The notes beneath the pieces are model-generated. The model made no database searches. It was not told the origin of the DNA and saw only the letters and a list, made by a program, of their open reading frames with translations. Positions 55,309-64,000 of a stretch of DNA of 64,000 bases are shown piece after piece. Source of the stretch: Mytilus trossulus (taxonomy: Eukaryota; Mollusca; Bivalvia; Mytilida; Mytilidae); contig NC_086378.1 in the NCBI RefSeq assembly GCF_036588685.1, forward strand, positions 81,175,127 through 81,239,126, in the 5' to 3' direction. Position numbers and translations under genes: made by a program. Numbering within the stretch: position 1 is the first letter of the stretch; every line of letters starts with the position of its first letter.

Positions 55309-55545
55309 AAGGCAACAGTAGTTTACCACTGTTTAAAATTCATAAATCCACAGAGAAAAAACAGATCCGGGTTACAAACTAACGCTGATCGAGGGAACGT
55401 TTCAAATATAAAAGAACTACGACACAACAGAGACACATCACCGAAATGTAACACACACAGAAACGAACTTTAATGTAACAATGGCCATTTTCCTGATTTT
55501 GTATAGGGCGTTTTATGAGAAAAAAAATGGTGCGTTGAACCTGTA
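55309..55545 (+). repeat. Short copy of the GGCAACAGTAGTATACC repeat
   Basis: AAGGCAACAGTAGTTTACCAC at the start and GGTGCGTTGAACCTG at the end, with an internal deletion relative to 46197-46640. Confidence 0.65.
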
Positions 55546-55674
55546 AATTTACATGTGCAAATTGTGTATGGTGAAATCTGTGGTAACTCTTCATTCTAGG
55601 TAGGGGTTGTTAAGAAAATTAGTGTTAGTTTAAACTTGGAGAAGTTCAGGGCATACAATCATTGAAACTATGAA

Positions 55675-55720
55675 GTTGAAGAGCATTGAGGACCAAAAAT
55701 TCCTAAAAGTGTCAACTGAA
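55675..55720 (-). repeat. Fragment of the hammerhead-associated SINE-like repeat
   Basis: GAAGAGCATTGAGGACCAAA on the plus strand is the complement of the family block; the ribozyme portion is absent. Confidence 0.5.
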
Positions 55721-56903
55721 GTATTACCGCATCTCAAACAACTACTGGATAGAGTGACAAACGCTGCGATAAAACTTCCATAACTGAGGAATTTGGGGCC
55801 CTTATTGACGACAAATCCAGCAGTAATGATAAAGTAAATGATGCACGCCATAACCATTTTGCAAGTAAACAGCATTTCAATATAATAATGTTATTATGAA
55901 TGGTGCTGGAAAAGAGATAATGACACTCATAGTAGCATTTTGCCTGGAACTTCTATTATTTTTGAAACTCAATTGTTCTTGGAACGTTCCGGGTTGTTTT
56001 TCACTGAACTCTGCAGCTGTAACTGTGGTGGAGCCATTTCAGTAATATAAGCCTTAGGTTTTTAAATTATATTATAGAAAAAAAGCATGTCCATTGTAGA
56101 AAATGACAAAATTTAGTTGTTTTGACACTAAGATATGTTGTAAATGATACGCTTATTGATAGTTTATTTATTGATTGTTATAAAATAGTGATATACGATC
56201 GATTTTAAAATCATTTTCAGTTTTAAACTAATTTTAATTATCAAAATTAAAGAAATCTATAAAATGAAAACGCAAAAATTCAAGCGACCAACATTTATTT
56301 CGAAATTGTAGTTTATTAGATATAATAGCTTTAATTGACTGGTTTGAAAGATTCCCGCTTGATTATCTAAAACCCGTTCGTCATTACAATGCCTTTAATA
56401 ATCATCATGTAGTTACTTTTAATGGTTTTGTATTACTTTGATGTATGTCTAAGCGTTGTAAGTTTTTAAGTATAATTGCCTATGACAAACAAACGGTACT
56501 AATATTATTGAAATACCTACGCAAATTGCAAGTCAGATTTTATGTTGGTGTTGGTAAGTAAAATTCGGGCCCGGCCAGAAAGCACATACCAGAAAGTAGT
56601 ACATATTTAACACAAAATAGTTCCTACGCATGGGTGTAACTTTCAAAATATGCAGAATATTTAGGTAATTTGGGTATCAAATGAAAGCGGATTGACTGTT
56701 GGTCATTGTAGAACACTTTGGACTGATAATTTTAAATCACAAAAATATTGCATGAAGTTTTTAAAAACGGGTACGTTTTGTCTGTTTGTCAGATCTGAGG
56801 TACCTGTCTTGGTACACCTAACGTTCTGGGAACCAGTTTTTTTATATCTCATTTAAGATATGATTAGTCATCTCATAAAGTGTTGCTTTAAAATACATTT
56901 TAT
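55721..56903. other. Intergenic left flank of the tRNA array
   Basis: No gene or repeat unit recognised. The array begins abruptly at 56904, where similarity to later units starts at TTGCACGGGATTTTCGG. Confidence 0.5.
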
Positions 56904-57053
56904 TTGCACGGGATTTTCGGTGAAAAGGCTGTCTATTTGATTATTTTTCGTTTGCGGTATTTGATCTACACTATTGCGACTTACAAATGAAATGCGAACA
57001 TTGTGATAAGTAGCTATAGATTCATGTAACCATTTAAGATCCCCATTCGTAAC

Positions 57054-57136
57054 AGTGTGGTGGCCGAGTGGTTAAGGCGTTGGACTTAAGTTCCAATGGA
57101 CGTATGTCCGCGTGGGTTCGAACCCCACCCGCACTA
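57054..57136 (+). tRNA. tRNA-Leu(UAA), array copy 1
   Basis: 83 bases, fully foldable. Acceptor AGTGTGG pairs with CCGCACT (one U-G wobble). The D arm carries GGTTAAGGC. Anticodon stem TTGGA/TCCAA has loop CTTAAGT, giving anticodon TAA. The long variable arm GGAC-GTAT-GTCC is the class II hallmark of Leu, and the T arm is GTGGG-TTCGAAC-CCCAC. Internal A and B boxes (TGGCCGAGTGG, GTTCGAACC) are intact and TTTTT at 57143-57147 would terminate Pol III. There is no intron, and the discriminator base is A. Confidence 0.97.
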
Positions 57137-57142
57137 GTCTTA

Positions 57143-57147
57143 TTTTT
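57143..57147 (+). terminator. Pol III terminator of tRNA-Leu copy 1
   Basis: A TTTTT run 7 bases after the discriminator base. The same run follows every tRNA copy at 694-bp steps. Confidence 0.8.
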
Positions 57148-57747
57148 ATTACACCAAATTAACATCTTTCCTGAAACTGAGTGAATGGTACGCAAGTGCA
57201 GCTCCTTAAAATATCGAATAAGCAATGAAATCAAAGTTCCGAAATATAGATCTACAGTTGCTGCTAGAACAGTAAGTAATGCTTTAAATTGTAACCGCAG
57301 TATTTTTTCTAATAGCGCAACTGCAATCAGGAGTAACGCTAAAAATGACTGTAAGCAAATATTATATGCCCATGCAGTACATTTTATGAAAAGGAAAACA
57401 TTTTTTTATGAAAAATTGTTTCCGTGATGCGAATTGATTTTTTTTCTCGATGATCAGTCAAATGATCGTTTATGAGATAATAAACTTTTTTTATCGCTCT
57501 TTATGTACAATTATGAAAATTCTTCCAGTAACGGTACTCGGGTTGGCTAAACGTCAAGTTTAACTTAATTGAATGTTTCAGCATGAAATCAGTTGAATTG
57601 CACGGGATTTTCGGTGAAAAGGCTGTCTATTTGATTATTTTTCGTTTGCGGTATTTGATCTACACTATTGCGACTTACAAATGAAATGCGAACATTGTGA
57701 TAAGTAGCTATAGATTCATGTAACCATTTAAGATCCCCATTCGTAAC

Positions 57748-57830
57748 AGTGTGGTGGCCGAGTGGTTAAGGCGTTGGACTTAAGTTCCAATGGACGTATG
57801 TCCGCGTGGGTTCGAACCCCACCCGCACTA
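57748..57830 (+). tRNA. tRNA-Leu(UAA), array copy 2
   Basis: Same sequence and structure as copy 1, 694 bp downstream. Confidence 0.97.
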
Positions 57831-58441
57831 GTCTTATTTTTATTACACCAAATTAACATCTTTCCTGAAACTGAGTGAATGGTACGCAAGTGCAGCTCCT
57901 TAAAATATCGAATAAGCAATGAAATCAAAGTTCCGAAATATAGATCTACAGTTGCTGCTAGAACAGTAAGTAATGCTTTAAATTGTAACCGCAGTATTTT
58001 TTCTAATAGCGCAACTGCAATCAGGAGTAACGCTAAAAATGACTGTAAGCAAATATTATATGCCCATGCAGTACATTTTATGAAAAGGAAAACATTTTTT
58101 TATGAAAAATTGTTTCCGTGATGCGAATTGATTTTTTTTCTCGATGATCAGTCAAATGATCGTTTATGAGATAATAAACTTTTTTTATCGCTCTTTATGT
58201 ACAATTATGAAAATTCTTCCAGTAACGGTACTCGGGTTGGCTAAACGTCAAGTTTAACTTAATTGAATGTTTCAGCATGAAATCAGTTGAATTGCACGGG
58301 ATTTTCGGTGAAAAGGCTGTCTATTTGATTATTTTTCGTTTGCGGTATTTGATCTACACTATTGCGACTTACAAATGAAATGCGAACATTGTGATAAGTA
58401 GCTATAGATTCATGTAACCATTTAAGATCCCCATTCGTAAC

Positions 58442-58524
58442 AGTGTGGTGGCCGAGTGGTTAAGGCGTTGGACTTAAGTTCCAATGGACGTATGTCCGCG
58501 TGGGTTCGAACCCCACCCGCACTA
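58442..58524 (+). tRNA. tRNA-Leu(UAA), array copy 3
   Basis: Same sequence and structure as copy 1. Confidence 0.97.
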
Positions 58525-59135
58525 GTCTTATTTTTATTACACCAAATTAACATCTTTCCTGAAACTGAGTGAATGGTACGCAAGTGCAGCTCCTTAAAAT
58601 ATCGAATAAGCAATGAAATCAAAGTTCCGAAATATAGATCTACAGTTGCTGCTAGAACAGTAAGTAATGCTTTAAATTGTAACCGCAGTATTTTTTCTAA
58701 TAGCGCAACTGCAATCAGGAGTAACGCTAAAAATGACTGTAAGCAAATATTATATGCCCATGCAGTACATTTTATGAAAAGGAAAACATTTTTTTATGAA
58801 AAATTGTTTCCGTGATGCGAATTGATTTTTTTTCTCGATGATCAGTCAAATGATCGTTTATGAGATAATAAACTTTTTTTATCGCTCTTTATGTACAATT
58901 ATGAAAATTCTTCCAGTAACGGTACTCGGGTTGGCTAAACGTCAAGTTTAACTTAATTGAATGTTTCAGCATGAAATCAGTTGAATTGCACGGGATTTTC
59001 GGTGAAAAGGCTGTCTATTTGATTATTTTTCGTTTGCGGTATTTGATCTACACTATTGCGACTTACAAATGAAATGCGAACATTGTGATAAGTAGCTATA
59101 GATTCATGTAACCATTTAAGATCCCCATTCGTAAC

Positions 59136-59218
59136 AGTGTGGTGGCCGAGTGGTTAAGGCGTTGGACTTAAGTTCCAATGGACGTATGTCCGCGTGGGTT
59201 CGAACCCCACCCGCACTA
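59136..59218 (+). tRNA. tRNA-Leu(UAA), array copy 4
   Basis: Same sequence and structure as copy 1. Confidence 0.97.
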
Positions 59219-59829
59219 GTCTTATTTTTATTACACCAAATTAACATCTTTCCTGAAACTGAGTGAATGGTACGCAAGTGCAGCTCCTTAAAATATCGAA
59301 TAAGCAATGAAATCAAAGTTCCGAAATATAGATCTACAGTTGCTGCTAGAACAGTAAGTAATGCTTTAAATTGTAACCGCAGTATTTTTTCTAATAGCGC
59401 AACTGCAATCAGGAGTAACGCTAAAAATGACTGTAAGCAAATATTATATGCCCATGCAGTACATTTTATGAAAAGGAAAACATTTTTTTATGAAAAATTG
59501 TTTCCGTGATGCGAATTGATTTTTTTTCTCGATGATCAGTCAAATGATCGTTTATGAGATAATAAACTTTTTTTATCGCTCTTTATGTACAATTATGAAA
59601 ATTCTTCCAGTAACGGTACTCGGGTTGGCTAAACGTCAAGTTTAACTTAATTGAATGTTTCAGCATGAAATCAGTTGAATTGCACGGGATTTTCGGTGAA
59701 AAGGCTGTCTATTTGATTATTTTTCGTTTGCGGTATTTGATCTACACTATTGCGACTTACAAATGAAATGCGAACATTGTGATAAGTAGCTATAGATTCA
59801 TGTAACCATTTAAGATCCCCATTCGTAAC

Positions 59830-59912
59830 AGTGTGGTGGCCGAGTGGTTAAGGCGTTGGACTTAAGTTCCAATGGACGTATGTCCGCGTGGGTTCGAACC
59901 CCACCCGCACTA
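59830..59912 (+). tRNA. tRNA-Leu(UAA), array copy 5
   Basis: Same sequence and structure as copy 1. Confidence 0.97.
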
Positions 59913-60523
59913 GTCTTATTTTTATTACACCAAATTAACATCTTTCCTGAAACTGAGTGAATGGTACGCAAGTGCAGCTCCTTAAAATATCGAATAAGCA
60001 ATGAAATCAAAGTTCCGAAATATAGATCTACAGTTGCTGCTAGAACAGTAAGTAATGCTTTAAATTGTAACCGCAGTATTTTTTCTAATAGCGCAACTGC
60101 AATCAGGAGTAACGCTAAAAATGACTGTAAGCAAATATTATATGCCCATGCAGTACATTTTATGAAAAGGAAAACATTTTTTTATGAAAAATTGTTTCCG
60201 TGATGCGAATTGATTTTTTTTCTCGATGATCAGTCAAATGATCGTTTATGAGATAATAAACTTTTTTTATCGCTCTTTATGTACAATTATGAAAATTCTT
60301 CCAGTAACGGTACTCGGGTTGGCTAAACGTCAAGTTTAACTTAATTGAATGTTTCAGCATGAAATCAGTTGAATTGCACGGGATTTTCGGTGAAAAGGCT
60401 GTCTATTTGATTATTTTTCGTTTGCGGTATTTGATCTACACTATTGCGACTTACAAATGAAATGCGAACATTGTGATAAGTAGCTATAGATTCATGTAAC
60501 CATTTAAGATCCCCATTCGTAAC

Positions 60524-60606
60524 AGTGTGGTGGCCGAGTGGTTAAGGCGTTGGACTTAAGTTCCAATGGACGTATGTCCGCGTGGGTTCGAACCCCACCC
60601 GCACTA
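60524..60606 (+). tRNA. tRNA-Leu(UAA), array copy 6
   Basis: Same sequence and structure as copy 1. Confidence 0.97.
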
Positions 60607-61217
60607 GTCTTATTTTTATTACACCAAATTAACATCTTTCCTGAAACTGAGTGAATGGTACGCAAGTGCAGCTCCTTAAAATATCGAATAAGCAATGAAA
60701 TCAAAGTTCCGAAATATAGATCTACAGTTGCTGCTAGAACAGTAAGTAATGCTTTAAATTGTAACCGCAGTATTTTTTCTAATAGCGCAACTGCAATCAG
60801 GAGTAACGCTAAAAATGACTGTAAGCAAATATTATATGCCCATGCAGTACATTTTATGAAAAGGAAAACATTTTTTTATGAAAAATTGTTTCCGTGATGC
60901 GAATTGATTTTTTTTCTCGATGATCAGTCAAATGATCGTTTATGAGATAATAAACTTTTTTTATCGCTCTTTATGTACAATTATGAAAATTCTTCCAGTA
61001 ACGGTACTCGGGTTGGCTAAACGTCAAGTTTAACTTAATTGAATGTTTCAGCATGAAATCAGTTGAATTGCACGGGATTTTCGGTGAAAAGGCTGTCTAT
61101 TTGATTATTTTTCGTTTGCGGTATTTGATCTACACTATTGCGACTTACAAATGAAATGCGAACATTGTGATAAGTAGCTATAGATTCATGTAACCATTTA
61201 AGATCCCCATTCGTAAC

Positions 61218-61300
61218 AGTGTGGTGGCCGAGTGGTTAAGGCGTTGGACTTAAGTTCCAATGGACGTATGTCCGCGTGGGTTCGAACCCCACCCGCACTA
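61218..61300 (+). tRNA. tRNA-Leu(UAA), array copy 7
   Basis: Same sequence and structure as copy 1. Confidence 0.97.
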
Positions 61301-61911
61301 GTCTTATTTTTATTACACCAAATTAACATCTTTCCTGAAACTGAGTGAATGGTACGCAAGTGCAGCTCCTTAAAATATCGAATAAGCAATGAAATCAAAG
61401 TTCCGAAATATAGATCTACAGTTGCTGCTAGAACAGTAAGTAATGCTTTAAATTGTAACCGCAGTATTTTTTCTAATAGCGCAACTGCAATCAGGAGTAA
61501 CGCTAAAAATGACTGTAAGCAAATATTATATGCCCATGCAGTACATTTTATGAAAAGGAAAACATTTTTTTATGAAAAATTGTTTCCGTGATGCGAATTG
61601 ATTTTTTTTCTCGATGATCAGTCAAATGATCGTTTATGAGATAATAAACTTTTTTTATCGCTCTTTATGTACAATTATGAAAATTCTTCCAGTAACGGTA
61701 CTCGGGTTGGCTAAACGTCAAGTTTAACTTAATTGAATGTTTCAGCATGAAATCAGTTGAATTGCACGGGATTTTCGGTGAAAAGGCTGTCTATTTGATT
61801 ATTTTTCGTTTGCGGTATTTGATCTACACTATTGCGACTTACAAATGAAATGCGAACATTGTGATAAGTAGCTATAGATTCATGTAACCATTTAAGATCC
61901 CCATTCGTAAC

Positions 61912-61994
61912 AGTGTGGTGGCCGAGTGGTTAAGGCGTTGGACTTAAGTTCCAATGGACGTATGTCCGCGTGGGTTCGAACCCCACCCGCACTA
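61912..61994 (+). tRNA. tRNA-Leu(UAA), array copy 8
   Basis: Same sequence and structure as copy 1. Confidence 0.97.
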
Positions 61995-62605
61995 GTCTTA
62001 TTTTTATTACACCAAATTAACATCTTTCCTGAAACTGAGTGAATGGTACGCAAGTGCAGCTCCTTAAAATATCGAATAAGCAATGAAATCAAAGTTCCGA
62101 AATATAGATCTACAGTTGCTGCTAGAACAGTAAGTAATGCTTTAAATTGTAACCGCAGTATTTTTTCTAATAGCGCAACTGCAATCAGGAGTAACGCTAA
62201 AAATGACTGTAAGCAAATATTATATGCCCATGCAGTACATTTTATGAAAAGGAAAACATTTTTTTATGAAAAATTGTTTCCGTGATGCGAATTGATTTTT
62301 TTTCTCGATGATCAGTCAAATGATCGTTTATGAGATAATAAACTTTTTTTATCGCTCTTTATGTACAATTATGAAAATTCTTCCAGTAACGGTACTCGGG
62401 TTGGCTAAACGTCAAGTTTAACTTAATTGAATGTTTCAGCATGAAATCAGTTGAATTGCACGGGATTTTCGGTGAAAAGGCTGTCTATTTGATTATTTTT
62501 CGTTTGCGGTATTTGATCTACACTATTGCGACTTACAAATGAAATGCGAACATTGTGATAAGTAGCTATAGATTCATGTAACCATTTAAGATCCCCATTC
62601 GTAAC

Positions 62606-62688
62606 AGTGTGGTGGCCGAGTGGTTAAGGCGTTGGACTTAAGTTCCAATGGACGTATGTCCGCGTGGGTTCGAACCCCACCCGCACTA
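62606..62688 (+). tRNA. tRNA-Leu(UAA), array copy 9
   Basis: Same sequence and structure as copy 1. Confidence 0.97.
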
Positions 62689-63299
62689 GTCTTATTTTTA
62701 TTACACCAAATTAACATCTTTCCTGAAACTGAGTGAATGGTACGCAAGTGCAGCTCCTTAAAATATCGAATAAGCAATGAAATCAAAGTTCCGAAATATA
62801 GATCTACAGTTGCTGCTAGAACAGTAAGTAATGCTTTAAATTGTAACCGCAGTATTTTTTCTAATAGCGCAACTGCAATCAGGAGTAACGCTAAAAATGA
62901 CTGTAAGCAAATATTATATGCCCATGCAGTACATTTTATGAAAAGGAAAACATTTTTTTATGAAAAATTGTTTCCGTGATGCGAATTGATTTTTTTTCTC
63001 GATGATCAGTCAAATGATCGTTTATGAGATAATAAACTTTTTTTATCGCTCTTTATGTACAATTATGAAAATTCTTCCAGTAACGGTACTCGGGTTGGCT
63101 AAACGTCAAGTTTAACTTAATTGAATGTTTCAGCATGAAATCAGTTGAATTGCACGGGATTTTCGGTGAAAAGGCTGTCTATTTGATTATTTTTCGTTTG
63201 CGGTATTTGATCTACACTATTGCGACTTACAAATGAAATGCGAACATTGTGATAAGTAGCTATAGATTCATGTAACCATTTAAGATCCCCATTCGTAAC

Positions 63300-63382
63300 A
63301 GTGTGGTGGCCGAGTGGTTAAGGCGTTGGACTTAAGTTCCAATGGACGTATGTCCGCGTGGGTTCGAACCCCACCCGCACTA
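63300..63382 (+). tRNA. tRNA-Leu(UAA), array copy 10
   Basis: Same sequence and structure as copy 1. Confidence 0.97.
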
Positions 63383-63993
63383 GTCTTATTTTTATTACAC
63401 CAAATTAACATCTTTCCTGAAACTGAGTGAATGGTACGCAAGTGCAGCTCCTTAAAATATCGAATAAGCAATGAAATCAAAGTTCCGAAATATAGATCTA
63501 CAGTTGCTGCTAGAACAGTAAGTAATGCTTTAAATTGTAACCGCAGTATTTTTTCTAATAGCGCAACTGCAATCAGGAGTAACGCTAAAAATGACTGTAA
63601 GCAAATATTATATGCCCATGCAGTACATTTTATGAAAAGGAAAACATTTTTTTATGAAAAATTGTTTCCGTGATGCGAATTGATTTTTTTTCTCGATGAT
63701 CAGTCAAATGATCGTTTATGAGATAATAAACTTTTTTTATCGCTCTTTATGTACAATTATGAAAATTCTTCCAGTAACGGTACTCGGGTTGGCTAAACGT
63801 CAAGTTTAACTTAATTGAATGTTTCAGCATGAAATCAGTTGAATTGCACGGGATTTTCGGTGAAAAGGCTGTCTATTTGATTATTTTTCGTTTGCGGTAT
63901 TTGATCTACACTATTGCGACTTACAAATGAAATGCGAACATTGTGATAAGTAGCTATAGATTCATGTAACCATTTAAGATCCCCATTCGTAAC

Positions 63994-64000
63994 AGTGTGG
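63994..64000 (+). tRNA. tRNA-Leu(UAA), array copy 11, cut by window edge
   Basis: Only the 5' acceptor strand AGTGTGG is inside the window, exactly 694 bp after copy 10. Confidence 0.85.

Larger units (their letters stand above)
56904..64000 (+). repeat. Tandem array of a 694-bp unit, each with one tRNA-Leu(UAA) gene
   Basis: The unit repeats head to tail with constant 694-bp spacing (for example TTGCACGGG at 56904, 57598 and so on). Ten full units and 157 bp of an eleventh are in the window, and the array runs off the right edge. I saw no base difference between units. Each unit has the tRNA about 150 bp after its start, a T5 run 7 bases after the tRNA, and about 450 bp of non-coding spacer. 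Two short frames (66 and 80 codons) recur in every unit only because the unit recurs. Confidence 0.97.

Noticed and set aside
57034-63673. Recurring 66-codon (minus) and 80-codon (plus) open frames, one of each per 694-bp unit
   Set aside because: They recur only because the unit recurs. The minus frame overlaps the tRNA in antisense, and neither shows family similarity or codon structure.

Overview
The window is eukaryotic nuclear DNA: AT-rich, with long intergenic stretches, spliced genes, Pol III tRNA genes and dense transposable-element remains. The repeat families (PLE-type reverse transcriptases, a hammerhead-bearing SINE-like family, 500-bp modular repeats with GACGACGG tails, fold-back elements) and a short-chain-collagen-C4-like gene point to a bivalve mollusc, most likely a mytilid mussel. 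That assignment is inference from recognised families; nothing was searched.

Layout. 1-6.75 kb: a BEL/Pao LTR retrotransposon on the minus strand, with identical 165-bp LTRs and a frameshift in the integrase. 7.8-9.7 kb and 21.3-23.2 kb: two intact minus-strand genes of the Asteroid/ASTE1 (XPG/FEN-like nuclease) family. One has all the expected catalytic acidic residues and the other has lost two. Two broken relatives follow: a C-terminal fragment near 32.8 kb and a plus-strand pseudogene at 35.6-39.5 kb. The pseudogene is interrupted by a 5'-truncated Penelope-like reverse-transcriptase element with a clear target duplication and by a second, smaller insertion. 10.6-13.7 kb: a 5'-truncated, frameshifted LINE. 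15.7-17.0 and 30.4-32.1 kb: two copies of a modular repeat. 24.05-27.34 kb: a 3.3-kb DNA element with terminal inverted repeats of about 800 bp that contain arrays of an 18-bp palindrome.

43.0-53.0 kb holds a three-exon minus-strand gene whose splice sites and phases can be read directly. It encodes a predicted secreted protein of about 232 residues of the short-chain collagen C4-like family. Its introns are filled with repeats. 54.1 kb carries a hammerhead-ribozyme-like motif inside a SINE-like repeat; a mutated relative lies at 33.6 kb.

56.9 kb to the window end is the most striking region: a head-to-tail tandem array of a 694-bp unit, ten full units plus the start of an eleventh. No sequence difference was seen between units, and each carries one tRNA-Leu(UAA) gene with a Pol III terminator. 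The array continues past the window edge. The protein genes show no operon-like organisation; the common theme is local duplication (ASTE1-like genes, tRNA array) and nested transposon insertion.
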